Source: an uncultured Prevotellaceae bacterium
Lineage (GTDB): Bacteria > Bacteroidota > Bacteroidia > Bacteroidales > Bacteroidaceae
Direction: 5' to 3'
Length of the DNA: 64,000 nt
NCBI GenBank assembly: GCA_900314655.1
Contig: OMWC01000007.1
Coordinates: 39,415 to 103,414 of the forward strand
Shown: positions 24,931 through 33,946 of the stretch, piece after piece
Numbering within the stretch: position 1 is the first letter of the stretch
Layout: every line of letters starts with the position of its first letter
Notes under the pieces: model-generated
What the model was told of the DNA's origin: nothing
Databases searched by the model: none
Seen by the model: the letters and a program-made list of their open reading frames with translations, nothing else
Made by a program: the position numbers and the translations under genes

Positions 24931-26130
24931 TTACGGCTTCAGCAATTCCTCATAAATCCGAAGGACTTGTGAGGCGACGTCGGTGCCTTCGAAGCGACGG
25001 ATGTACTGCTGGCTCTGGCGGATGCGCTCTTCGCGGCCAGGGGCTTCACGGAGTACCTGAAGAAGGGCATGGGCAAGGGCTTGCTCATCGTCGGGATCTA
25101 CATAGAGACAGGAGGGACCTCCGGCTTCTTCGAGGCAGCTGCCAGTGCAGGCAACTACGGGGAGGCCGCTCTGGATGGCTTCGATGATAGGGATGCCAAA
25201 GCCTTCGTAACGGGAGGGATAGACAAAGGCCTCGGCCATCTGATAGAGGGCGGGGAGATCGGCATTGGGAACTCCCTGAAGGAGATGAAGACGGGAGTCA
25301 ACTCCGAGGCGACGGGCTTCGGCAAGGACTCGACGGGCATAGGGTTTCTGACGGCCTACGACAACAAGATGGACATCGGAGGGCAGAAGGGGAAGGGCCT
25401 TGACGGCAAGGAGGATGTTCTTGCGCTCTTCGATGGTGCCGACATGGATGACGTAACGGGAGGGAAGAAAATAGCGGGCATTGACTTTCTGACGCTGGTC
25501 TTCGCCGACGGGCTGGTGGAACCAGGTGCTACAGGACTGATAGACAAGGCGGATCTTCTCTTCTGGCACGTGGCCGTAATGGATGATGTCGCGGCGGGTA
25601 CATTCGGAGATGGCAATGATGAGGTCGGCCTGGCGGATGGTGCGGCGGAATTTCCAGGCGTAGATGTGGGCGTCGATCCAGGAGTAGTATTCGGGATGAC
25701 GGAGGAAGATGAGGTCGTGGATGGTGACGACGGTGCGGATGCCACTGCGGCGGATGCGCAGGGGAAGCTCACCGGAGAGGCCATGATAGAGCTGGACACC
25801 ATCGCGAACGAGGTCGCGGACAATGCCGAGGGAACGCCAAAAGAAGCCTCTCCCCCAGCCCCTCCCCTTGGGGAGGGGAGTAACTGGATCCTGAGACTTG
25901 GAACCTGAAACCTGAACGGGGTCTCCCCCTTCGGGATAACTATAGGTAAGACGGGGGGACTCTTGTACTTGGCGGCGGAGGTCTTCGCTGCCTTCATTGG
26001 GGGCATAGAGGCGGAAATGATAGTCAGGGGAGCTGGCGGCCAGGAGGTCGTTGATGAGCGTGCGGCCGTAGGAGCCGAGTCCGGTGCGGTTGTTGACGAT
26101 GCGTTTGGCATCTATGCCGATGAGAGTCAT
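24931..26130 (-). CDS. GT4-family glycosyltransferase with repeat-encoded insert
   Basis: This 399-residue GT-B glycosyltransferase has the N-terminal glycine-rich IGIDAKRIVNNRTGLGSYGR, the nucleotide-sugar region HVGTIEERKN, and the C-terminal EX7E motif YEGFGIPIIEAIQSG. It probably adds a sugar to an envelope glycan in the cytoplasm. Residues about 66-97 (QVSGSKSQ, then PLPKGRGWGRGFF) are encoded by two repeat families at 25848-25916. They look like an in-frame insertion in the variable N-domain, which is otherwise continuous. The gene lies 34 bp after the WecE-like gene, separated by a GAAGAGTGAAG tract. Confidence 0.87.
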   Translation of the reverse strand: MTLIGIDAKRIVNNRTGLGSYGRTLINDLLAASSPDYHFRLYAPNEGSEDLRRQVQESPRLTYSYPEGGDPVQVSGSKSQDPVTPLPKGRGWGRGFFWRSLGIVRDLVRDGVQLYHGLSGELPLRIRRSGIRTVVTIHDLIFLRHPEYYSWIDAHIYAWKFRRTIRQADLIIAISECTRRDIIHYGHVPEEKIRLVYQSCSTWFHQPVGEDQRQKVNARYFLPSRYVIHVGTIEERKNILLAVKALPLLPSDVHLVVVGRQKPYARRVLAEARRLGVDSRLHLLQGVPNADLPALYQMAEAFVYPSRYEGFGIPIIEAIQSGLPVVACTGSCLEEAGGPSCLYVDPDDEQALAHALLQVLREAPGREERIRQSQQYIRRFEGTDVASQVLRIYEELLKP

Positions 26131-26164
26131 TTTTAAAGTGAAGAGTGAAGAGTGAAGAATTTTT

Positions 26165-27286
26165 TTAGAGTGAAGATTTCACGGCCTGGGCGATCTCGGT
26201 GGCTTGCTGGTCGGTGAGCTCATAGAAGAGGGGGAGACGGACGAGGCAGTCGCCGTAATGGTCGCAATGGACGAGGGGTTGGCCATGGAAGCGAGAACGA
26301 TAGTAATCGCTGCTATGGAGGGGGAGATAATGGAAGGTGGTCTGGATGCCACGGTCGCGGAGGACGCCCATGAGGCGGGTGCGGAACTCAAGGCTGGGGC
26401 AGACGAGATAGTACATGTGGCCGTTGTTGGTGGCGTAGTCGGGAATATAGGGGAGCTGAACTCCGTAGGATTCTACCTGACCACGAAGGATGCCATCGTA
26501 AATTTGCCAGATGCGGATACGGCGCTGCTGGATATCGTCGAGTTGTTCGAGCTGCGCCCAGAGGAAGGCGGCATTGAACTCGGAGGGGAGGAAGGAGGAA
26601 CCGATGTCGCACCAGCCGTACTTATTGACCATGCCGCGATAGAACTCGGCGCGGTTGGTGCCTTTCTCCCAGATGATCTCGGAGCGGCGCACGAAGCGTT
26701 CGTCGTTGACGACGAGCATGCCTCCCTCACCGCAGTTGATATTCTTGGTCTCATGGAACGAGAAGGCAGCGAGATGGCCGATGGAGCCGAGGGGGCGGTC
26801 GCGATAGTAGGAGTCGATGCTATGGGCGGCATCTTCGACCACGAGGAGGTCGTGCTCACGGGCGAGCTCCATAATGCTGTCCATATCGCAAGCCACGCCG
26901 GCATAATGGACCACGACGATGACGCGGGTGCGCGGGGTGATGAGCGGACGGATGGTGTCGGCGGTGATATTGGGATTGAGCGCTCCGCTATCGGCAAAGA
27001 CCACGTTGGCCCCTTCGCGGAGGAAGGCGATGGCGGAAGAGACAAAGGTATAGGAAGGCACAATGACTTCATCGCCGGGATGGAGCTCGCAGAGCATGGC
27101 GCACATCTCGAGGGCATCGGTGCCGGAGGTGCAGAGGAGGCACTTGCGGAAACCGTAGCGCTCTTCGAAGAAGGCATGGCAGCGCTTGGTGAAGTCGCCG
27201 TTGCCTGACATGGTGGTGGAACCGCACACCTGGCGGATATAGTCGAGTTCGCGACCGGAACAGTAGGGTTTATTGAATGGTATCAT
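26165..27286 (-). CDS. WecE-like sugar aminotransferase (dTDP-4-amino-4,6-dideoxygalactose transaminase type)
   Basis: This 373-residue PLP enzyme of the DegT/DnrJ/EryC1 family resembles WecE/RffA, which makes dTDP-Fuc4N from dTDP-4-keto-6-deoxyglucose. Typical motifs are MIPFNKPYCSGRELDYI at the start, SGTDALEM, VVEDAAHSIDSYY and the PLP lysine K181 in SFHETKNINCGEGG. It should supply an amino-deoxy sugar for surface glycan assembly. A -7 box TACCTTTG (27319-27312, minus strand) lies upstream, preceded by a GATAAGTGACAG-type tract (27328-27360). Confidence 0.9.
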   Translation of the reverse strand: MIPFNKPYCSGRELDYIRQVCGSTTMSGNGDFTKRCHAFFEERYGFRKCLLCTSGTDALEMCAMLCELHPGDEVIVPSYTFVSSAIAFLREGANVVFADSGALNPNITADTIRPLITPRTRVIVVVHYAGVACDMDSIMELAREHDLLVVEDAAHSIDSYYRDRPLGSIGHLAAFSFHETKNINCGEGGMLVVNDERFVRRSEIIWEKGTNRAEFYRGMVNKYGWCDIGSSFLPSEFNAAFLWAQLEQLDDIQQRRIRIWQIYDGILRGQVESYGVQLPYIPDYATNNGHMYYLVCPSLEFRTRLMGVLRDRGIQTTFHYLPLHSSDYYRSRFHGQPLVHCDHYGDCLVRLPLFYELTDQQATEIAQAVKSSL

Positions 27287-27416
27287 ATATGGGTATCTTT
27301 ATAACTTTTTGCAAAGGTACAAAAATAAGTGATAAGTGACAGGTGATAAGTGATAAATTTTTCGTAATTTTAGATAAATTACTTTCGCTCGACATGACAA
27401 ATTAAAACGGGTTTTA

Positions 27417-27448
27417 TTTGTTCATGTGCTCACTTATTCGTAATTTTG
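27417..27448 (+). promoter_or_regulatory. Promoter of the GtrA gene, start nearly leaderless
   Basis: TTTG (27417-27420), exactly 20 bp, then TAATTTTG (27441-27448). The ATG at 27458 is 9 bp after the -7 box, so the leader should be only a few bases. Confidence 0.7.
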
Positions 27449-27457
27449 TAGGCAGAT

Positions 27458-27832
27458 ATGAAAAAAGAGACTTTGGGAGAACTGGTGCGGTTCGGAATCG
27501 TGGGTGTGATTTCCACGGCGCTACACTATGGCATCTATTGGGTGCTGCAACACTGGATAGAGGTGAACGTGGCCTATACGGTGGGCTACGGTCTGAGTTT
27601 TCTGGTGAATTACTACCTGACGGCGCACTTCACCTTCCATGAGAAGGCGACGAAGCGCAACGGGCTGGGGTTCGGCGGTGCGCATCTGGTGAACTACTGT
27701 CTGCAGATTGTGTTGCTGAATTTCTGGCTGTGGGTGGGACTGAGTCGTGAGGTGGCTCCGCTGGGTGTGTATGCGATTGCGGTGCCGACGAACTTCCTGC
27801 TGGTAAGGTTTGTTTTTAAGAAGAGCCACTGA
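27458..27832 (+). CDS. GtrA-family membrane protein
   Basis: This 124-residue protein has four predicted membrane helices and the GtrA family pattern (LVRFGIVGVISTALHYGIYW and VGYGLSFLVNYYLTAHFTF). GtrA proteins are thought to help move polyprenyl-phosphate-linked sugars across the inner membrane, usually with a GT2 enzyme such as the one at 29117. It sits alone on the plus strand between two leftward genes. Confidence 0.88.
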   Translation: MKKETLGELVRFGIVGVISTALHYGIYWVLQHWIEVNVAYTVGYGLSFLVNYYLTAHFTFHEKATKRNGLGFGGAHLVNYCLQIVLLNFWLWVGLSREVAPLGVYAIAVPTNFLLVRFVFKKSH

Positions 27833-27844
27833 AGACCCTCTAAA

Positions 27845-27862
27845 TCCCCCTTAAGAGGGGGA
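27845..27862 (+). terminator. Hairpin after the GtrA gene, also a GC-rich repeat copy
   Basis: TCCCCCT (27845-27851) pairs with AGGGGGA (27856-27862) and is followed by CTTCTTTT. The sequence is also a variant of the CCCTCCC/GGGAGGG repeat family. Confidence 0.5.
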
Positions 27863-27894
27863 CTTCTTTTCCTCAAATCATGAAGAGTGAAGAA

Positions 27895-29058
27895 TCATTT
27901 AGCTTGTGGGGCATAATCCTTGGTTAGCATTTCATAGCAGAGTTTCAGCCAGATAATGGTCACGGGCAATGCCTTCAGCGCGTAGGGTTGCACGTACTCC
28001 TTGCGCAGATAGGCAGGGAAGAGGTCGCTCGGTGACAAACTCGACAGGATGAAGGCAAAAACCAGCAGGAAGATATCCCATCCCCCGCGCTTCCAAGGGG
28101 CTGCCGTGTACCAGATGACGATGCCGATGAATGGGGTGATATAGCCGCTTGATTCGCTACCCGTGGAGAATAGAATGATGAACATGAGGACTGATGCCAA
28201 GATGGTCTGGCGGAATGCCACATGCTTATACTGCGAGAAGCGCAGATAAGGAAGTCCGAAAAGCACCATGCCGGGAATGATAAGCCACAGGTTGTTGAAT
28301 TCCCACCCTGTTACCCGATGGACCATACCCAGCAACGAGATATTCTGCATGATGGATTCCGCATTCTGGGCGTTCTTATTCATCAACGAGATGTACCACT
28401 CGTGATACTGGCTCACGATATAGTCCCATCCATGGAAGAAAGGCATGGGAGCCAAGAACATCACTATGGCCCAAAACACGAGCCCGCCGATGAGCTTCCC
28501 TTTGTGCTTGGAGAAGAAGAAAAAGGCGAGTCCCACGATGCTATAGGCTTTCACAAACGTTCCTAACATGATGAAGAAGGCTGCCCAGAAGTCTTTTTCC
28601 TTCTCGATCAGATAGTAAGCCAACAAGATGGTCGCCGCTATCGCGATATTGAACTGCTGCATGAAGAGCGCCGTGAGCATCTCGTGGGCACAAAACCAGA
28701 GGATGAATATCTGCTGGTATTTGGTGAACTGCGACTTGCGGATAGCCCAGTAGAGGAAAAGGGTCAGCGCAATGCCCCACAACAACAAGCCTATCCACTT
28801 GGGCCCTATGGCGAAAGGAGCGAACAAGAGTGAGAAAAAGGGGCCATAATGGTGCATATCGCCATATTCTTCGGGATTGGGCAGATAGAGGTTCCACCCT
28901 CTGACTGCATTCCAGAAAGACCCACGATAGATATTATAGTTGTTGGACCGCGTCATCTTCATAATCCACATGATGATGGGCAGCAACATCCACAGGCAGA
29001 ATAATGTTCTATAGTCCCGCAGAAACGGTTTTGAAAGGAATTCGCGAATTTTATCCAT
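27895..29058 (-). CDS. GT87/DUF2029-like polytopic mannosyltransferase candidate
   Basis: This protein of about 387 residues has roughly ten hydrophobic helices. It resembles the DUF2029/GT87 family of polyprenyl-phosphate-dependent glycosyltransferases, with the YNIYRGSFWNAVRGWNLYLPNPEEYGDMHHYGPFFSLLFAPFA region carrying the conserved acidic loop. It should act in the inner membrane on the periplasmic face. The start at 29058 (MDKIREF) is preferred to the longer frame from 29322, because a TATCTTTG -7 box lies 8 bp before it and the extension is antisense to the GT2 gene. A similar protein is encoded at 30043. Confidence 0.78.
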   Translation of the reverse strand: MDKIREFLSKPFLRDYRTLFCLWMLLPIIMWIMKMTRSNNYNIYRGSFWNAVRGWNLYLPNPEEYGDMHHYGPFFSLLFAPFAIGPKWIGLLLWGIALTLFLYWAIRKSQFTKYQQIFILWFCAHEMLTALFMQQFNIAIAATILLAYYLIEKEKDFWAAFFIMLGTFVKAYSIVGLAFFFFSKHKGKLIGGLVFWAIVMFLAPMPFFHGWDYIVSQYHEWYISLMNKNAQNAESIMQNISLLGMVHRVTGWEFNNLWLIIPGMVLFGLPYLRFSQYKHVAFRQTILASVLMFIILFSTGSESSGYITPFIGIVIWYTAAPWKRGGWDIFLLVFAFILSSLSPSDLFPAYLRKEYVQPYALKALPVTIIWLKLCYEMLTKDYAPQAK

Positions 29059-29066
29059 AATCGCTG

Positions 29067-29095
29067 CAAAGATACATAGATTTTTTGTAATTTTG
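29067..29095. promoter_or_regulatory. Back-to-back -7 boxes of two glycosyltransferase genes
   Basis: TATCTTTG (29074-29067, minus) and TAATTTTG (29088-29095, plus) are separated by 13 bp. The leftward gene would have a leader of a few bases. Neither box has a clear TTTG 20 bp upstream. Confidence 0.5.
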
Positions 29096-29116
29096 CACAC
29101 AAAAGAATAATAAAAT

Positions 29117-30040
29117 ATGGAATTATCAGTAATCAGTCCGGTGTATGGAGCACCTACGCTGCTGCGGGAACTGGTGCGGCAGATAGAGGAGACGGTCAGG
29201 GAACTGACGGCCGAGTATGAGATTATCCTCGTGGAAGACCATAGCCCCGACAACAGCCGGGAAATCATCACGGAGATCTGCAAGGAGAACAAACGGGTGA
29301 AGGGTGTGTTCCTGAGCCGCAACTTCGGACAGCAGTATGCGCTGAACGCTGGCTTCGATGTCTCGACGGGCGACTACGTGGTGACACTGGATTGTGACTT
29401 GCAGAACCCACCGGCACAGATCAAGGACCTCTATGAGAAGATTCAGGAGGGATACGACATCGTGATGGCAAGCAGGCAGAACCGTCCTGACAACTTCTTC
29501 ATGACGCAGGGGTCGCACCTGTTCAACAAACTGATGGGCTACCTGACGGACACGAAACAGGATGAATCGCTGGCGGAGTTTGCGATCTATCGCCGCAAGG
29601 TGATCGACGCGATGGCGCAGATGGGCGACTACCGGCGCTACTATCCGCTGATGAACCAGTGGGTGGGCTTCAAGACGGCGAAGGTGATGGTGAACCACGA
29701 TGAGCGCACGGACGGCAAGGAGTCATCTTACTCCATGCGCAAGCGTATAGACTTGGCGGTGACCACGGCGGTATCGTTCTCCACGAAGTCGCTGCGGCTG
29801 ATCGTGTATTTCGGACTTATCATCACATTTATAGCCATCCTGTTTGCGCTATTCCTGGTGGTGAAGACGCTGGTGACGGGCATCGACGTGAGCGGATGGG
29901 TCACGCTGTTCGTCTCGATGTGGTTCATTGCGGGCATCATGATCATGGTGATCGGCATCGTGGCCGTATATATCGGCAACATCTTCGACGAGGTGAAGCA
30001 TCGCCCGTCGTATATCATTGACGAAAAACTGAACTTCTGA
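29117..30040 (+). CDS. GT2-family glycosyltransferase (DPM1/GtrB type)
   Basis: This 307-residue GT-A glycosyltransferase transfers a sugar to polyprenyl phosphate. Motifs include SVISPVYGAPTLLRELV at the start, the nucleotide-binding EIILVEDHSPDNS, the DXD-like VTLDCDLQNPP, and two C-terminal helices (about 230-285) as in GtrB/ArnC. Its product could feed the GT87-like enzymes on either side, which use lipid-linked sugars. Its stop lies 2 bp before the ATG of the fusion gene, so the two are cotranscribed. Confidence 0.9.
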   Translation: MELSVISPVYGAPTLLRELVRQIEETVRELTAEYEIILVEDHSPDNSREIITEICKENKRVKGVFLSRNFGQQYALNAGFDVSTGDYVVTLDCDLQNPPAQIKDLYEKIQEGYDIVMASRQNRPDNFFMTQGSHLFNKLMGYLTDTKQDESLAEFAIYRRKVIDAMAQMGDYRRYYPLMNQWVGFKTAKVMVNHDERTDGKESSYSMRKRIDLAVTTAVSFSTKSLRLIVYFGLIITFIAILFALFLVVKTLVTGIDVSGWVTLFVSMWFIAGIMIMVIGIVAVYIGNIFDEVKHRPSYIIDEKLNF

Positions 30041-30042
30041 CG

Positions 30043-31977
30043 ATGAAGAATCTTTTGAAGAACAAATATTTCTGGTGGGGGCTAGGCTTGGTAATCGTGC
30101 TCCTGGCCACCTCGCTGGAGGTGTTTCGCGGAAGGAATACCAACTACTTCGACTATCAGGACTCCACGCGCATGTTCTGGGAGGGACTCAGTCCCTACAA
30201 CCTGGAATATGCCCAGGCGCATCAGATATACTTCCTGTATTCGCCAGTGTTCAGCGTGATCTTTGCACCGATCTTCTTCCTGCCGTGGTGGTTGGGGCCT
30301 TACGTATGGAACGTAGGCAACTACACGCTCTTCTCATTGGCCATCAAGTGGCTGCCGAAGCAGTTTGACAAGTACAAGCTTTACATCTTCGTGTTCCTGC
30401 TGTCGGTCATTTTGCAGACGGTGTTCTGCTATCAGCATAACATCATCGTGGCCTACATCTATATCTTCGCCTTCATCCTGTTGGAGCGGGGAAAGGGATT
30501 CTGGGCCGTGTTCCTGATCATGCTCTCGGCCACGACGAAAATCTACGGAGCAGCGGAACTGGCCATCCTCTTCTGCTATCCGAAGACGCTGCGCAACTTC
30601 GGGTATGCCGCACTCTGCGGGGCTTTCTTCCTGCTGTTGCCGGCTATCAACACGAATTTCGACAACGTGTTCGTGCTCTATCAGCAGATGTTCGACATGA
30701 TTGCCGCGCATCACAGCGACTCCGACTATATAGGCATTCTCTTCGCCGTAGGATTGAAGCCCCTGCTGCTGCCCAATTACCGGATGGTGCAGATAGCTGT
30801 GCTGGCAATGCTGGGGATACTCTTCTTCTGGCGCTACAAGCGATGGAGCGATTTCCGTTTCCGCGTGAGGGCACTGGGCGTACTGTCGGGATTCATGATC
30901 CTGTTCAGCGACTGTCCGGAGACGCATACCTATATTATATGTCTGCCTTTCTACGCGATGGCTTTCTGGCTCCAGGAGAAACGCACGTGGATAGACTGGA
31001 CGCTGTTCTGGTCGCTGGTGGTGAACTTCTGCATACTGCCCACAGACGTGCTTTGTCCGGCATGGCTGCATGAGTATATCCACCGTACGTTCTGGGTGGA
31101 TGTATATACCTATTTCTTCTGCTGGCTCAGGATGATATGGTGGGCAGTGGGACCGGAGGAGGAGGAAGGTTCCAGGTTTCAAGATTCAAGTTTCAAGTTT
31201 ATTCGCCATGGCTCATCAGCAAACAGTCAGGTTTCAGGTTTGAAGGTGCTTTTGCCCATGTTGCTGTTGATGGTGCCTTTGGGAATGCAGGCCCAGAAGA
31301 AGGTGGGAACGCAGGTAGTGAAGGTGAAGGGCATCTTCTACAAATTGAAATACGTGGAGGGAGGACGCTACATGATGGGAGCCCTGCCCCATGACACGCT
31401 GGCGGATGCCGACGAGGTGAGACATGCCGTAAACGTAAGGGGATTCTATATCGGAGAGACGGTCGTGACACAGGATCTTTGGGAGGCCGTGATGGGTAAG
31501 AACCGCTCGAAGCAGAAGGGGCCGAAGATGCCTGCGGAATATATCACCTGGAAACAATGCCAGGAGTTCATAGCACGGCTCAACAAGATGACGGGACGCC
31601 GTTTCCGTCTGCCCACGGAGGCCGAATGGGAATATGCCGCAAAGGGCGGCAGAAAATCGAAGGGCACACTCTATGCGGGCAGCAACAATCCCGACGAGGT
31701 GGCCTATACGCTGACTTACGACTTTGATGATCATCATAAGCCCGTAGGACAACTGAAGCCCAACGAACTGGGGCTTTACGACATGTCAGGAAACGTATGG
31801 GAATTCTGCCAGGACTGGTATCGCAAGACACCTACGAGCAAGCCTTCGCGCTATTTCCATGTGATTCGCGGTGGTTCCTACGATTGTGATGCCCGCTATA
31901 GCAGGGTGACCAACCGCTTCATGTACGATCAGCGCCGCAGAAGAATGGAAGTGGGATTCAGGTTGGCTATGGACTGA
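30043..31977 (+). CDS. Fusion: GT87-like membrane domain plus SUMF1/FGE-like domain
   Basis: This 644-residue frame joins two proteins. Residues 1 to about 370 are a polytopic DUF2029/GT87-like domain. Residues about 425-644 are a formylglycine-generating-enzyme-like domain (VEGGRYMMGA, RFRLPTEAEWEYAAKGG, GLYDMSGNVWEFCQDWY, GGSYDCDARYSRVTNRF). The joint (about 375-422) is encoded by a TTTCAAGATTCAAG tract (31169-31243) followed by a signal-peptide-like stretch (MLLLMVPLGMQAQ, Met406). This suggests that a repeat removed the stop between two genes. The SUMF1 part has Cys in GGSYDC but Ser where the second catalytic Cys is usual, so true FGE activity is doubtful. Confidence 0.8.
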   Translation: MKNLLKNKYFWWGLGLVIVLLATSLEVFRGRNTNYFDYQDSTRMFWEGLSPYNLEYAQAHQIYFLYSPVFSVIFAPIFFLPWWLGPYVWNVGNYTLFSLAIKWLPKQFDKYKLYIFVFLLSVILQTVFCYQHNIIVAYIYIFAFILLERGKGFWAVFLIMLSATTKIYGAAELAILFCYPKTLRNFGYAALCGAFFLLLPAINTNFDNVFVLYQQMFDMIAAHHSDSDYIGILFAVGLKPLLLPNYRMVQIAVLAMLGILFFWRYKRWSDFRFRVRALGVLSGFMILFSDCPETHTYIICLPFYAMAFWLQEKRTWIDWTLFWSLVVNFCILPTDVLCPAWLHEYIHRTFWVDVYTYFFCWLRMIWWAVGPEEEEGSRFQDSSFKFIRHGSSANSQVSGLKVLLPMLLLMVPLGMQAQKKVGTQVVKVKGIFYKLKYVEGGRYMMGALPHDTLADADEVRHAVNVRGFYIGETVVTQDLWEAVMGKNRSKQKGPKMPAEYITWKQCQEFIARLNKMTGRRFRLPTEAEWEYAAKGGRKSKGTLYAGSNNPDEVAYTLTYDFDDHHKPVGQLKPNELGLYDMSGNVWEFCQDWYRKTPTSKPSRYFHVIRGGSYDCDARYSRVTNRFMYDQRRRRMEVGFRLAMD

Positions 31978-32002
31978 TTACTGCAATCACGTTATCACGA
32001 CA

Positions 32003-32824
32003 TCAAACCAGATTGCGGAACCAATAGGCGAAGCGCTTGAATGAGGCTTCCGTCAATTGGTTCTCATCGGCGCTGTCCATCCAATAGAGAGGCAGGTCGC
32101 GATACATGGATGCCACGAGGGAGAAAGTGCTGGGAGGACCTATCAGATAATCGCATGCCGAAAGCATGTAGAGGTCTTCAGGAGCGCTGCCCTGTAGATG
32201 GTGAACCCTGACGGAAGGACAAAGCCGCTGGAAGACTTCTGCCGAAACCTGTGGATCGTTCGTGGAAAGATATACATGAACGGCTCGTTCGGGATGCATC
32301 TCTGCAAAGCGGTTGATATAGGCCGCATAGACTTCATCGGAGTAGAAATACTTTCCGTTGCGCCATTGGGCGTAGTCGCCGCGGCGGATATGGATGCCGA
32401 GTCTGATGGCTGATGGGTCTTCAGCTGCTTTCATTTTGGCCTCGACGGGAGCCGTGTACTGCTCGTCGAGGGTGAACAGATCCACGATTTCATCACGATA
32501 TTTCAGGAAAAGGTCGTAATAACGCACGAACCATCCGCTCACCACGATATGCTTGTGGCGAAGCATCTTCCGCTCCAATGCCTCACGGTCGCAGTCGCGA
32601 TGCTTGAAACTCGCAGTGGGCAAAAGCCTGAGGGCTGCCATATACTTAGCCAGCAGATACCATCCAAAGCCTGTGAGGTTGGTATGACAAATCTTAAAAT
32701 ACTGATATTTGTAGCTGAAGCGCATGGAAATGACCTTGCGCCCATGCTCCCTACCCCAGGCATACACATGGGCATACTGCAACAGGTTGTTGCACATCTG
32801 GGCTTTGTCTCTGGCAAATATCAT
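32003..32824 (-). CDS. GT11-family fucosyltransferase-like protein
   Basis: This protein of about 273 residues resembles alpha-1,2-fucosyltransferases of family GT11. It has the family's N-terminal MCNNLLQYAHVYAWG region (variant of GNQMFQYA), the GDP-binding signature LGIHIRRGDYAQW, and YLIGPPSTFSLVAS near the C-terminus. The start at 32824 (MIFARDK) is chosen because it overlaps the stop of the upstream GT90 gene as ATGA and places the family motif correctly; the longer frame to 32887 lies inside the upstream gene. It probably decorates a surface glycan. Confidence 0.85.
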   Translation of the reverse strand: MIFARDKAQMCNNLLQYAHVYAWGREHGRKVISMRFSYKYQYFKICHTNLTGFGWYLLAKYMAALRLLPTASFKHRDCDREALERKMLRHKHIVVSGWFVRYYDLFLKYRDEIVDLFTLDEQYTAPVEAKMKAAEDPSAIRLGIHIRRGDYAQWRNGKYFYSDEVYAAYINRFAEMHPERAVHVYLSTNDPQVSAEVFQRLCPSVRVHHLQGSAPEDLYMLSACDYLIGPPSTFSLVASMYRDLPLYWMDSADENQLTEASFKRFAYWFRNLV

Positions 32825-33831
32825 AGGGCAGAATTGGTGACGTCGAAATATTTCTTGAGGACGAGCAGGGAGACAAGCTTCTCGCACTTCTTGTCTTGGA
32901 ACTGCTCCACATACGTATGGGCATGGCGGATGATGGCCTCAGCCTCATCGGGATGCTGGATATAATAAGTGAGCCGCTCCTCCAGGTCGGAGAAATCGGG
33001 CTTCACCTCTATATAATGGTAGTTAGGGATGAGCGTGCCTTCCATGAACCACGTCTCGCAGGTGAGCTTCGGCGTGACGGCAATGGAATTGGACGACATC
33101 ACCCACTTAAGATTGGAAGCCACGTCGTTGCCTTCGAGCGACATGACGAACTTATAGTCGAGGTGTTCGCCGATGGTCATCTTCTCGCGCTGCCATTCGG
33201 GATGGTCCGTGATATAATCGGTGGAAGCTGCATCTACCATAGGATGGCCAAACCAGCGCTTCATGAAGGCCACACGATTGGGCTTCACATTGCCGTCCTT
33301 GGGATTGCCCACATCGCCGCGAAAGATGGCAATGTCTTTCTTTTCGCGCCACGGCTTGCGGTCGTTCACAAAGAGGAAATGACGCACGCGGTTGAGATTC
33401 AGCACCACCGAACATTGGTTATCGTCACCGATGGGACGACTCTTCAGGATGGTGGGCAATGGCTGGAGGTCAGAGACGTCGCCAGGCTTCAGAATCCAAC
33501 GGAGACGACCGTCGAAATAGCGTCCCACGTTCATCGCATCGAAATAATAGACCTTTGGCTGAATGACGGGTTGCTTCGTAATGCTGACGGCCTCGCGGCG
33601 GAAAGCTTCGCGGTCGAAAGGCGTTTCGGGAGTGAGCTTGCAGTAGTAGTCGGCACGCCATAGCAATTCCATTCGGTCTTCCCGGTCATCCACCTGTCGC
33701 AGATAATGGTTCAGCATCCGGCGGGTGATCCATGAGGGAACGCATTGCTGCAGATAGGCTTTCAGGAAGAACTTCAGCTTGCTGTTCTTGCCGCTGTGCA
33801 GCAGATAGTATAATTTTCTTTTACGTGTCAT
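32821..33831 (-). CDS. GT90/CAP10-like glycosyltransferase
   Basis: This 336-residue protein matches the LPS-modifying GT90 family (CAP10-like): WRGD-like segment IAIFRGDVGN, and the conserved DYKFVMSLEGNDVASNLKWVMSSNS near 240-262, where the family binds its nucleotide sugar. It is probably cytoplasmic or membrane-peripheral and acts on LPS core or another surface glycan. It is the first gene of a two-gene unit with the GT11 gene. A perfect promoter (TTTG-N20-TAATTTTG) lies at 33880-33849 on the minus strand. Confidence 0.85.
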   Translation of the reverse strand: MTRKRKLYYLLHSGKNSKLKFFLKAYLQQCVPSWITRRMLNHYLRQVDDREDRMELLWRADYYCKLTPETPFDREAFRREAVSITKQPVIQPKVYYFDAMNVGRYFDGRLRWILKPGDVSDLQPLPTILKSRPIGDDNQCSVVLNLNRVRHFLFVNDRKPWREKKDIAIFRGDVGNPKDGNVKPNRVAFMKRWFGHPMVDAASTDYITDHPEWQREKMTIGEHLDYKFVMSLEGNDVASNLKWVMSSNSIAVTPKLTCETWFMEGTLIPNYHYIEVKPDFSDLEERLTYYIQHPDEAEAIIRHAHTYVEQFQDKKCEKLVSLLVLKKYFDVTNSAL

Positions 33832-33848
33832 GCGCTTTGCTTTGACTG

Positions 33849-33926
33849 CAAAATTACTGTTTTTCCGTCAATCCGGCAAAATTTGATTCATTTATTTGCT
33901 CATTCTCCACGAATTAACTACCTTTG
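33849..33926. promoter_or_regulatory. Divergent promoter pair between GT90 and LpxL-like genes
   Basis: Leftward: TTTG (33880-33877), 20 bp, TAATTTTG (33856-33849). Rightward: TTTG (33895-33898), 20 bp, TACCTTTG (33919-33926). Both match the consensus perfectly, and the two -33 boxes are 14 bp apart. Confidence 0.8.
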
Positions 33927-33946
33927 CGGCATTAAACCTCTTGCTG

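Noticed and set aside
26204..27208. Rightward ORF of 334 codons
   Set aside because: It is a shadow of the WecE-like gene, with Ala/Glu/Gly-rich repetitive composition and no recognisable motif.
27895..27895. GAAGAGTGAAGA tracts at 26133-26172 and 27880-27895 as regulatory sites
   Set aside because: They are short members of the word-tract class found at both ends of unrelated genes, with no fixed distance to promoters.
30043..31977. Assembly frameshift as the cause of the GT87-SUMF1 fusion
   Set aside because: The frame is open without any shift. The joint contains a recognisable in-frame repeat tract like those in other genes, so an error is not needed to explain it, although a missing stop cannot be excluded.
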